64,000 bases of DNA from Prosthecobacter sp. (GTDB taxonomy: Bacteria > Verrucomicrobiota > Verrucomicrobiia > Verrucomicrobiales > Verrucomicrobiaceae), in the NCBI RefSeq assembly GCF_014879935.1, contig NZ_JACSRD010000169.1, positions 97,579 through 161,578 on the forward strand. Direction: 5' to 3'. Shown here piece by piece: positions 25,388-33,825 of this stretch. Position 1 is the stretch's first letter. The number at the start of each line of letters is the position of its first letter. The position numbers and the translations under genes are program-made. The notes beneath the pieces were generated by a model. That model worked only from the letters and a program-made list of their open reading frames with translations. It made no database searches and was not told where the DNA came from.

Positions 25388-26749
25388 ATGAATGCGACGC
25401 CGTTGAATCCCGCGACATGGTTTCACGGCCGCGAAGAAGGGCGTGCATGGTCCCTCGGTGGCGCGCAGGGCCTCCTGGCGAAAGCCGCCATCGCCGGCTA
25501 CCTCGCAGGATTCTCCGTGTTGCCGAATGAATGGCTGCACCTCGGCTGGCTGGCCTGCGCAGGCTGCTTCGCCTTCGGATGGTCGGAACGCTCGTCCATG
25601 CTGCAGCGCAGGCCGATGGACGCCGGCACCTGGCTCATCACCGCGTTTCTGCTGTGGATGACGCTGCGCTCGTGTCTGGGTGACACCGTCAGGCAAGGCC
25701 ATGCCGTCACCGAGGTCATGCGTGGGCTGTGCGGCACGGCGCTGCTCGCGTTGTTCTGCGCCGTGCTCTGGCCCCTGGCCCGGGATCGCCGTCTATTGCG
25801 TCACATGGCCTGGATCAACGCCTGCGCGGCCGGAGCCGCCGCCTTCATCAGCCTGAGCCTCTGTACCTTCATCCTGCCAGAGCACCAGCCGGGTGAACGC
25901 CTGCAGAATCTGCTCGTCCATGGCGGCCTGAATCCGGTCTGCACGGGACTCATCTTTGGCTTTGCGGCGTTATGGCTGGCAGCAGAGGTGGAAAACACAC
26001 CCTCCGTCAGCCGCCGTCGTGTGATGTGGGGATTCGTCGCATTCCTACACCTGGCGGCGTTCCTTTCCGGCAGTCGCGGAGCCATGCTGGCCCTCACCGC
26101 AGGCCATGTGGCGTTGTTCGCGGCGCGTGGCTGGCGTCGTGGCATCGCAGCGCTGGCTGTTTTTGTCCTGAGCGGTGCGATCTACTTCTCCAGTGCTCCA
26201 GTCTTCTCGCACATCGCTTCATGGCACGCGGAGAAAGGCGCCGCACCAGTGCCAACGGTCGTGCATCCGTTGCAGCAGGCCATCGAACGCGGCGACAGCC
26301 GGCGGATCGACATCTACCACGCCGGGTGGACAGCCATCGACGATGTCTGGTCCGGCACCGGCCAGTGGGGGATCCGCGAAGTGTGGCAATGCGAGCTGCA
26401 ACCCGGCGCTGACAGCGCAATCATGTGCCACCTGCACAGCGCCTTCTTCGCCACCTTCGTCCATGGCGGCATCATCGGTGCGCTGCTGCTGCTCGCCCTC
26501 CTCGTGCTGGCCTTCCGCCGCGCATGGCGTGTTTCAGCGGAAGGCGATGCCGTGTGGCTGGCCTTGCTCGCCTTCGGCTGCGGCGGCCTGCTGTTCGATG
26601 GCGAGTCCCTCACCTCCCTCGCCACCGCCCCACGCTTTGAAGGGTTGCTGTTCTGGCTGCCGCTGACCGTCGCGCTGGCACGCGGCGGCCTCAATTCACG
26701 ATCCGCAGGTTCCGGAAACCAGCTTCTCCATCGAACACGATCAAATTGA
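25388..26749 (+). CDS. O-antigen ligase-like polytopic membrane protein
   Basis: 453 residues, roughly ten transmembrane segments. The Wzy_C/O-antigen ligase signature can be seen as AFLSGSRGAMLALTAG, and a large periplasmic loop contains the RIDIYHAGWTAI segment, followed by HSAFFATFVHGGIIGALLLL. Such enzymes attach O-antigen to lipid A core or act as polysaccharide polymerases. Its last 59 bases overlap the convergent sulfatase gene. Co-transcription with btaAB is inferred from the 3-base gap. Confidence 0.75.
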   Translation: MNATPLNPATWFHGREEGRAWSLGGAQGLLAKAAIAGYLAGFSVLPNEWLHLGWLACAGCFAFGWSERSSMLQRRPMDAGTWLITAFLLWMTLRSCLGDTVRQGHAVTEVMRGLCGTALLALFCAVLWPLARDRRLLRHMAWINACAAGAAAFISLSLCTFILPEHQPGERLQNLLVHGGLNPVCTGLIFGFAALWLAAEVENTPSVSRRRVMWGFVAFLHLAAFLSGSRGAMLALTAGHVALFAARGWRRGIAALAVFVLSGAIYFSSAPVFSHIASWHAEKGAAPVPTVVHPLQQAIERGDSRRIDIYHAGWTAIDDVWSGTGQWGIREVWQCELQPGADSAIMCHLHSAFFATFVHGGIIGALLLLALLVLAFRRAWRVSAEGDAVWLALLAFGCGGLLFDGESLTSLATAPRFEGLLFWLPLTVALARGGLNSRSAGSGNQLLHRTRSN

Positions 26750-28775
26750 GCTGCTGTTTTGGCTCGGCGATGACCGGGTGGGAGGCTTTGACCGTGGCGC
26801 CGGCGATTTGCGCCGTGATCTGACTCCCGGCCAAGGTCACACGCAAGGTCTGCCACTCCTCGGCCGGCAGTTTGATTTTCTCCCGAGCCAGCGGCTCCGT
26901 CTGGTCCTTGCCCTGACCAGGATCGGGGTTCTTGGTGATCTCGATCTGCGTGCTGCTCACCACCACGCGGAAGGAATGCTTGTTTCCCACCGTGTGGATG
27001 CGCAGCGAATGCCGGCCTGCTGTGTGCAGCTTCAAATCATACTGCAACACACCGTCGGTGATCGGCAGCGGCCCGCTCAGCGTCACCCCTTGGTCAGCTG
27101 CTTTGGGTCGGGTGTTCCAAATCGCACCGTCTTCGCTCTTCCACGCGCCACGGGGGCTCGTCCACGGCTTCTCCGGCATCGATTTGAAGTCCACCTCGGT
27201 CACCGTCTTGCCCGTCAGCGGCGGAAGCTCAGCTGGTTTGGGTTTCGCCACGATTGGCGGCAGTTCGCGGCTGTAACCACCGTCGCGATAACGATTCACG
27301 AGCGCGCTCAATTCCTTCACCACCTCCGGATGCCGGGCGCTGACGTCGGTCGTTTCGGCCGGGTCGTCCTTCACGTTGTAAAGCTGCGGCTTGAATTGAT
27401 CCGCACGCGACTTGCGCACGCCGGGTTTGATCTCACTGACCGGTTCGCCCTCGATCCACTTCCACGGTCCCTTGCGGATGGCGAAGACGCCGTCGGCGCT
27501 GTGGATGAACATGTGGTCGCGTGTCGGAGCCGCGTCCTTCGCGCCGGTGAAGGCCGCCAGCGCGTTGTGGCTGTCCTCAGCCGCCACGGCGGCTGCGGGC
27601 AGTTTTTCGCCGACGATCGCGGCCGTCGTCGCCAGGATGTCGGCCACGCTGATCATGTCATCACACACGGAGCCTGCCGGAGCGCGGCCCGGCCAGCGCA
27701 CGAGGAAGGGCACCTTGAAGCCGCCCTCCCACACGTCGTGTTTGCTGCCGCGCAGGCTGCCGTTCACCTTCAGCCCGGCCTTGTAGGCGGTGGTCTGCGG
27801 CATTTCGCGTTCGGGATGAAACACGCCGCCGTTGTCGCTGCTGAAAATGACCAGCGTGTTCTCGGCGAAGCCGCCGTCATCCAGCGCCTTCAGGACACCG
27901 CCCACACTGCGATCCAGCTCGTGAATCCAGTCGCCATACGGACCTGCGGCACTCTTTCCGGCGATGTCCTTGTCCGGCGTGACCGGGTTGTGAACGGCCA
28001 CCGGCGTGTAGTAGAGGAAGAACGGTGTGCCTTTTTTCTGCTGCGCGATCCAGTCGCCCGCCTTCGAGGTCAGCAGCGGCATCACGCGCTCGTTGACCCG
28101 TCGCGGCGCATCCAGTTCCAGGATGGTAGCCTTGCCATTTTCCATGTCTTCCGGGCCGTAGTTCTTCTTGAAGTTCGGATCGTCGGAGTCGGGCGCATGC
28201 AGCTTCATGCCGGCCGGGAATTTGCCGCTGCGCAAACCGTACACGAAGCGGTTCTCCACATACACGCCGGTGAGGTCGCCGTGATTGGCCGGCACGGCGA
28301 AGTGGTAGTCGAAGCCGATGTCCAGCGGCCCGGGTGAAAGCTCCGCCGTGTAATCCGTGCGCCACTTCGGCGATCCATCGCTCGTGCCATAGCCGAGATG
28401 CCACTTCCCGACCGCCGCGGTGCTGTAGCCGTGCTTCTTGAGCAGCGAGGCCATGTTCAGCCGCGTGGTCTCGATGTGCAGCGGTGAAAACGTGCCCAGC
28501 ACCTCGTGCGTGAGCGACGTGCGCCAGCAGTAGCGGCCGGTCAGCACGGAGTAACGTGTCGGCGAGCACACGGACGAGGTCGTGTTTGCATCGGTGAAAC
28601 GCCGACCTTCACGGGCCAGGCGGTCGATGTTCGGCGTCTGCACCAGCTTCCCGTCCGCGCCATAGCAGCCGCTGCTGCCGTAGCCGAAATCATCAGCCAG
28701 GATGATGACGATGTTCGGCGTGTCGGCGGCGATGAGGCTCGAAGCGAAGAGAGCGAGGCAGAAGAGGAAGCGCAT
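26691..28775 (-). CDS. Secreted sulfatase with C-terminal lectin-like domain
   Basis: 694 residues from ATG 28775, with the signal peptide MRFLFCLALFASSLIA. The sulfatase signature C-S-P-T-R (Cys70 in SSVCSPTRYSVLTG) is the site converted to formylglycine; the metal ligands Asp28-Asp29 (ILADDFGYG) are present. The catalytic part is followed by about 130 residues (KTVTEVDFKSMPEKPW on) resembling a concanavalin-A-like lectin domain, probably for glycan binding. It likely removes sulfate from extracellular polysaccharides. The needed formylglycine-generating enzyme is not in the window. Confidence 0.93.
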   Translation of the reverse strand: MRFLFCLALFASSLIAADTPNIVIILADDFGYGSSGCYGADGKLVQTPNIDRLAREGRRFTDANTTSSVCSPTRYSVLTGRYCWRTSLTHEVLGTFSPLHIETTRLNMASLLKKHGYSTAAVGKWHLGYGTSDGSPKWRTDYTAELSPGPLDIGFDYHFAVPANHGDLTGVYVENRFVYGLRSGKFPAGMKLHAPDSDDPNFKKNYGPEDMENGKATILELDAPRRVNERVMPLLTSKAGDWIAQQKKGTPFFLYYTPVAVHNPVTPDKDIAGKSAAGPYGDWIHELDRSVGGVLKALDDGGFAENTLVIFSSDNGGVFHPEREMPQTTAYKAGLKVNGSLRGSKHDVWEGGFKVPFLVRWPGRAPAGSVCDDMISVADILATTAAIVGEKLPAAAVAAEDSHNALAAFTGAKDAAPTRDHMFIHSADGVFAIRKGPWKWIEGEPVSEIKPGVRKSRADQFKPQLYNVKDDPAETTDVSARHPEVVKELSALVNRYRDGGYSRELPPIVAKPKPAELPPLTGKTVTEVDFKSMPEKPWTSPRGAWKSEDGAIWNTRPKAADQGVTLSGPLPITDGVLQYDLKLHTAGRHSLRIHTVGNKHSFRVVVSSTQIEITKNPDPGQGKDQTEPLAREKIKLPAEEWQTLRVTLAGSQITAQIAGATVKASHPVIAEPKQQLNLIVFDGEAGFRNLRIVN

Positions 28776-28826
28776 GGCCCGCTCTTGACGATGGCGGTGC
28801 CGGACGACTTTCATCAAATCCGGCCG

Positions 28827-30251
28827 TCACTTCTTCTTCCCGTGCGCGATGAGCTTCCAGAACTCCTCCCATTCAAACGGGCGGCTGAACTCGCCGTGAT
28901 GGCAGGTGACGCAGTCCGCGGCAGCCAGCGGGCGGAATTTGAAGCCAGGTTCCCTGCCCTGCGTGCGCTGTGCGTTTCGTTGCTCCACATGGGTGCTGCC
29001 AGGGCCGTGGCAAGACTCGCACCCGACCTGCGTCAGCCGTTTGCCCGCAAACTCGCGCCGGTAGCCGCTCTCCGTGCCGAAACCGATGGTGTGGCAGCCG
29101 ATGCAGCTCGGATCAGCCTCCGATTCACGACGCTGCAACGCCGGGAACGCCATCGAATGAGCGCTCTTCTGCCAGATCGCATAATCCTCCGCGTGGCAGG
29201 CGGCGCAGGCCTCGCTGCCGACGTATCTGGCGGCCACCCGCACGCCCGGCACGGCGTCATCACGCGTGCGCTGCGGATCATCAATGGCCAGCTTTGTCGT
29301 GCGCACCTCGGCGCGATAGGCCTCGGCGTGGGCAATGATGCCTTCATCCTGCGGAATGTCGTCCGCCATGAAGATGATCTCCTGCTTTGGCTGCTCCAGC
29401 GTGCCATCCGGCTTCAGCGCCGCTTGGAAAAAGCCCAGCGCACGGCTTTGGTTCGTCGTCGCGAGGATGTACGAGCGATTCGCCCGCAACAGCTCCTGCG
29501 AGGGCTGCCTCACATCACCACCCAGGATGAGCTGAAACTCAAAAAACTGCGCTGCCAGCTCCTTCATGCGCTCCTCACGGGCAAAGGTCAGCAAGACGAG
29601 CACATCCACGTCTTTCTTCGCCTCCGGCAGGTGCTTGGTGATCGCCGACGCAGGATCGAGCAGCTCCACACCCGCGCCGAGATCCGTTTCGCCCACCGAC
29701 TTCGGATCAACGACGCCCACGATGCCGTAGCGCACGCCATCCACAGTCGCCTGCACCCACGGCCTGGCCATCGGCTCCTGAGTCCGCGCATCAACCACAT
29801 TCGCACTGACCAGCGGCACGGGCGAATCGGCCGCCACCTTGCGCAGCGTCTCCACATCCAGCGCCGCTTCACGCCGTCCGAGGTTCACCGCATGAAAGCC
29901 GAGCGATTTGAAGGCCTGCAGCACGTGTTTGAACTGAATGACGTGGTAATCCTCCGCTCCACCGATGGAATCACCCGCATCCACCCGCAGCGTCGGCTTC
30001 CCCTCCGCCATCAGCACCGTCTGCGTCCTTGAAAGCCCCCCAAACTGCCCGGTGAAGCACCCGCACGGCTCGATCCGTCCATTCACATCGCAGGTCAGAT
30101 GCACGCGGACCGGGCGCTGCTGCGGGAGCGCGGCAGGTTTGTCGCACGATGCCAGGAGCAGCGCCAATGACGAAATCCGAATGACGAATGACGAATGAAT
30201 CACGAAGCCCAAATGGCGCTTCGCCTTGGTTTCTCGGAATTCATTCGTCAT
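28827..30251 (-). CDS. Tetraheme cytochrome c lipoprotein with a phosphoesterase-like N-domain
   Basis: 474 residues from the ATG at 30251; ATGs at 30272 and 30287 are in frame. Four CxxCH haem-binding motifs are seen (CAACH, CIGCH, CESCH, CVTCH), as in cytochrome c554-type proteins. The N-terminal half (DVNGRIEPCGCFTGQFGGLS, then LRVDAGDS) looks like a degenerate metallophosphatase/5'-nucleotidase domain. A lipobox (ALLLASC) precedes it, but nearly all of the signal peptide is encoded by a dispersed palindromic repeat (30166-30274). Probably a periplasmic electron carrier at the outer membrane. It follows the DUF4159 gene in the same direction. Confidence 0.85.
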   Translation of the reverse strand: MTNEFRETKAKRHLGFVIHSSFVIRISSLALLLASCDKPAALPQQRPVRVHLTCDVNGRIEPCGCFTGQFGGLSRTQTVLMAEGKPTLRVDAGDSIGGAEDYHVIQFKHVLQAFKSLGFHAVNLGRREAALDVETLRKVAADSPVPLVSANVVDARTQEPMARPWVQATVDGVRYGIVGVVDPKSVGETDLGAGVELLDPASAITKHLPEAKKDVDVLVLLTFAREERMKELAAQFFEFQLILGGDVRQPSQELLRANRSYILATTNQSRALGFFQAALKPDGTLEQPKQEIIFMADDIPQDEGIIAHAEAYRAEVRTTKLAIDDPQRTRDDAVPGVRVAARYVGSEACAACHAEDYAIWQKSAHSMAFPALQRRESEADPSCIGCHTIGFGTESGYRREFAGKRLTQVGCESCHGPGSTHVEQRNAQRTQGREPGFKFRPLAAADCVTCHHGEFSRPFEWEEFWKLIAHGKKK

Positions 30252-30274
30252 TCGGATTTCGTCATTCGTCATTT
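30166..30274. repeat. Dispersed palindromic repeat (AATGACGAAT family), copy 1
   Basis: Two long arms built from AATGACGAA units, 30166-30201 and 30238-30274, are inverted copies of each other separated by about 36 bases. In the minus reading frame it encodes MTNDEIRMTNE and SFVIHSSFVIRISS-like peptides. It lies across the 5' end of the cytochrome gene, so it supplies its signal peptide. Confidence 0.9.
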
Positions 30275-30307
30275 CCAACTCCGCCAACAGCCATCACTCC
30301 GCATGTC

Positions 30308-30952
30308 TCAATACAGCAACGCATACACCAACAAATTGATGTTCATCAGCATGCTCTCGCCGATCTCATTGCCACCGCAGCAGCAGCAGCCTTTGGTGTG
30401 ATGCGTGTCGTTCAGACCTTCCGGTGAGAAGACCAGGGCCAGGCGGCCGTCGATCTCGATGCCGTGGAGCATCGCGATGCCTTTCTTCTTCGTCAGATTG
30501 AGCTGCGGCACCTTGTGCACCGTGTCGAAGATCGGATGCGTCATGGGAATGACCTTCATCGGTGCCTCCGGCAGCGTGCCTTCGATCTCACGCCGAAACG
30601 CCGAGACCCAGGCCGCGTCGGAGCACCCCGGACTCGCCACCATGAAGCCGCCGCGTTGCAGGTAGGCTCGCAGATTGGCGCGTTCCTTCTCACTCAGCTT
30701 GAAATCGCCGGTGCCGGTGAAGACGCAGAAGGGCGTGGTGAAAAGCTCCTCGTCGCCCAGTTTCAGCTTCAGGAAACTCGGTTCGACGTTCAAACCGGTC
30801 AGCCGTGCGGTTTCCCCCAGAAAGTAGTCGGCGAAGCAGACGGACGTCTTCTCATCCATCGAATAGACCAGGTTTCCACAGGCGATGCGGAAGGGTTTCA
30901 GGTCCGCGGCGGCGGCCACGCTGGCAAACAACAAGACGGCGGCGAGTTTCAT
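30308..30952 (-). CDS. DUF4159 family protein with a tetra-cysteine motif
   Basis: 214 residues with a signal peptide (MKLAAVLLFASVAAAA). DUF4159 proteins are terminal members of MoxR/VWA operons; the family blocks NLRAYLQRGGFMVA and PMTHPIFDTVHKVP are present. Near the C-terminus, HHTKGCCCCGGNEIGES has four consecutive cysteines (189-192) after two histidines, which could bind metal. The start codon overlaps the stop of the DUF4175-like gene by ATGA. Function is unknown. Confidence 0.8.
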   Translation of the reverse strand: MKLAAVLLFASVAAAADLKPFRIACGNLVYSMDEKTSVCFADYFLGETARLTGLNVEPSFLKLKLGDEELFTTPFCVFTGTGDFKLSEKERANLRAYLQRGGFMVASPGCSDAAWVSAFRREIEGTLPEAPMKVIPMTHPIFDTVHKVPQLNLTKKKGIAMLHGIEIDGRLALVFSPEGLNDTHHTKGCCCCGGNEIGESMLMNINLLVYALLY

Positions 30953-33825
30953 GGCTTCTTCTCCTGGGCAGGCGGTTGGGCATCGGCGGGCTTCCCGGTG
31001 ATGCGTTCAAAGTAGGCTTCGGTGAGACCGCGATACTGCTCGATGAGCGTGGCGGCGGGGATCGCATCGGTGGAGCGGTTCACCTCCGCCGCTCCGGTGC
31101 TCACATCGCTCTTCGTGATCGTCGGCTGCATGCTCACGTCCTCTCCGGGCGGCGTCTGGCCATCGCCCATGCCTTTGCTCACACGGCCGAGGTTTTGATC
31201 CGCGCCGTAAACGTTCTGCGAACCCGCAGGATCATCCCCCATCATGAATCCACCCATGCCCATGCCTTCACCGCCACGGCTGCGGCCGCCTTTGCCGAAC
31301 TTCTGGCTCTGCATCATCTGCTGAAACATCCCGCCCTGGCCCATGCTGGGGTTCATGCACTGCGAAAGCGACAGGAACTGGTCGAGTTCGTTGCTCATCT
31401 CCCCCTCGCCGCCTTTGCATTCGCCAAACAGCGCCCGCATCTCCTGTTCGAGCCGCTGGGCACCTTGATGACCGCTCTTGCCATCACCGGCGAGCATCTT
31501 TTGCGCCGCACTGGAGGCGAGATGGTCCATGCGCACGTCTTCCATGGCCTCCGCCAGTTTGCGGGCGCTGGAGGCGGCCTTGGGGAAGTTTTTCTCCGCC
31601 GCGGCGGCGTCCGCCTGCAACTTTTCGGCCAGCTCTTTGAGCTCCCCGCTGATCGCACGTTCCTGGGCACCCAGGTCCTGCACCGCGAGCTGGTCCGCCT
31701 CCGTCATCGTCGGCTTGTGCAGATACGGCTCCGTCTGCGACGTGACCTGCTGCTGCATTTCGAACAGCGCTTTGAAGCGATTGAAGTCCTTCATGATCTC
31801 CTGGAGCTGCGACAACTCGGCGATGGCTTTTTCGATCTTCTCCTGCGCCTCCTGCTGCGCACCGGCCATGCGTTCATGGTGCTTTTTCGCCTCCTCGGCA
31901 AAGCTCTGGCTGTCAGGCTGCGATCCGTTCGCCTTCTGGTTCGCCGCCACCGAGTCACGCACCTGCTGCGCTTCTCGCTTCAAGTCGTCCTGGAAGCTCT
32001 TCTCCACCTCGTAGAGCGGCGCTTCCGCGACGAACTGTTCCATGCGCTCCGCGGACTTCAGCAACTCCTGGTTCAGCTTCTCCTGCTGCTTTTGCAACTC
32101 CTCACGCTTCTTCGCATCCTCCGGCTTTTTCGAATCGGCGAGCTTGGCGGCCTCCTCGGCCAGTTTCTTCTGCTGGTCGAGCAGTTGCTGGTGCTGCTCC
32201 ATCAAGGCGGCATACTTCGCCTCCAGATCGGCGATGTCGTGCCGCTGGCGCATGAAGTCGTTGAACTGTTCCTTCGAAATGACCGTGAGCCGCCGCGTTT
32301 CAGAGCGTGCGACGTGCGGCGGGTTCGGATGCGTGTCGATCGCCTCGGCGAAGAGCGTGATCACATCGCCCGTCTTCACACCTTCAGACAGCGGCAGCGT
32401 GATCGCCTCGCTGCGCGTCACCGATTTGAACGTGCGCTCCACAGGCTCGCCATACGTCTCGTTGCGTGAAACCATCACGCGCAGGTTTTTCAGCCCGTAA
32501 TCGTCGCTGGCGGTGATGCGCGCGTTCATCGCATGGCCTTCGACGAGAAAACCATCACGCGCAGGCTCGGCGATCGCGACCTGCGGCGCCAGATCGTGCG
32601 TCACGGTGAAGGCGCTGCTCTTTTCCGCGTCGGACGGAATGCCGCCGATGTCCGTCAACGCGAAGGTCATGCGGCCAGACTCCTCGGCGATGAAGCTGCC
32701 GGTCACTTCGTCCGGTTTTTCCGTGTCAGGAGCCAGTTTGATCGCCTGCGGCTTGCCGGAAGCCGTGGCGAGCATGATCTGGCCTTCTTTGAGCGGACGA
32801 TTCGACGCCAGCCGGAACGTCACGCGCGAGCCTTTGAGCGCGTTGAGGCCGTTGAAGCCAAACTCGCTGCCTTTTGCCGGCAGGCCGGTGTATTCCGGCG
32901 GCGCGATGCTCACCGACGCCATCAGGAACTGCGGCGTGAGCAGAACGGTGAGCGGATGAGTGCGGCTGCGGCTCCAACGGTTCCGCGTGTGCGTGTGGAT
33001 GACGAGATCCGTGCGCACGTCCTCGATCTTCTGCACAAAGACGCCCTGCTCCTGCGCGAACATCGGAATCGTGACCGCTTTCTCAGGCTCGCCCGGCGGA
33101 TGGGCCGTCAGGAACAGCTCTTTCGGATCGTGGCCGGACCAGCGGCACTTCACGGTGAAGCTGTCACGATACAGCACGCTCGATCCACGCTGCGCCGGCT
33201 CCTCCAACCACAGATTCGTGAGCGAGTAGGGCGGATGATCGCCGAACGGATCGAGGAAGCGGATCAGCGTGGTGCTGAAGGCCTGGAAGGTGCAGGCGGC
33301 GAGCACGATGAAGGCCGCGCCCGCCCAAAGCGCATGCTTCAAGCCGCGTCCAAGATCCGGCTCACGCGTGAGCGGCAGGAAGCGCACCTCGCGCACCTCG
33401 GCCGCGGCGTCGTTCACCGCCTGGTTCGCCAAAGTGCGGGTCAGCCCGCTCGAACTCGTGTCCGCGAGGAACTTCTCGCGCAGTTGCAGCACGTTGATCA
33501 GCTTCGAGCCGAGCTCCGGCGCACGGCTTTCCAGCAACCGGGCGATGCGTTCCGCCGGATTCGTGACAAACCACGCCTGACGTGCCAGCCAACCCAGCAA
33601 TCCGAAGGCTGCCAGGGCGGCGATCAACGACAATGTGAGCCGCAGCGGCGCATCCAGATGCAGAAACACATCGGTGACGAGCAGGACGACGAGCACGAGC
33701 AGCAGCCATTGCGCCCCGCGCAGCAGCCACACCGCGGCCCGCTGCTGCTGCCACGCACGATCCGCCTGCCGCAGACGGTTCATCATCTGTGTCAGCGCAT
33801 CGGAGGATGGAGGCGAGGCTTTCAT
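30949..33825 (-). CDS. DUF4175-like membrane protein with coiled coil
   Basis: 958 residues. The N-terminus has paired transmembrane helices (about 31-75) and a third near 165-185, then Ig-like periplasmic segments (APPEYTGLPAKGSEFGFNGL). A long coiled coil (about 530-700) rich in Gln, Lys and Glu follows, then a Gly/Met-rich tail (GMGMGGFMMG). It fits the large membrane member of MoxR/VWA operons. It overlaps both neighbours by ATGA. No enzymatic motif is visible. Confidence 0.75.
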   Translation of the reverse strand: MKASPPSSDALTQMMNRLRQADRAWQQQRAAVWLLRGAQWLLLVLVVLLVTDVFLHLDAPLRLTLSLIAALAAFGLLGWLARQAWFVTNPAERIARLLESRAPELGSKLINVLQLREKFLADTSSSGLTRTLANQAVNDAAAEVREVRFLPLTREPDLGRGLKHALWAGAAFIVLAACTFQAFSTTLIRFLDPFGDHPPYSLTNLWLEEPAQRGSSVLYRDSFTVKCRWSGHDPKELFLTAHPPGEPEKAVTIPMFAQEQGVFVQKIEDVRTDLVIHTHTRNRWSRSRTHPLTVLLTPQFLMASVSIAPPEYTGLPAKGSEFGFNGLNALKGSRVTFRLASNRPLKEGQIMLATASGKPQAIKLAPDTEKPDEVTGSFIAEESGRMTFALTDIGGIPSDAEKSSAFTVTHDLAPQVAIAEPARDGFLVEGHAMNARITASDDYGLKNLRVMVSRNETYGEPVERTFKSVTRSEAITLPLSEGVKTGDVITLFAEAIDTHPNPPHVARSETRRLTVISKEQFNDFMRQRHDIADLEAKYAALMEQHQQLLDQQKKLAEEAAKLADSKKPEDAKKREELQKQQEKLNQELLKSAERMEQFVAEAPLYEVEKSFQDDLKREAQQVRDSVAANQKANGSQPDSQSFAEEAKKHHERMAGAQQEAQEKIEKAIAELSQLQEIMKDFNRFKALFEMQQQVTSQTEPYLHKPTMTEADQLAVQDLGAQERAISGELKELAEKLQADAAAAEKNFPKAASSARKLAEAMEDVRMDHLASSAAQKMLAGDGKSGHQGAQRLEQEMRALFGECKGGEGEMSNELDQFLSLSQCMNPSMGQGGMFQQMMQSQKFGKGGRSRGGEGMGMGGFMMGDDPAGSQNVYGADQNLGRVSKGMGDGQTPPGEDVSMQPTITKSDVSTGAAEVNRSTDAIPAATLIEQYRGLTEAYFERITGKPADAQPPAQEKKP

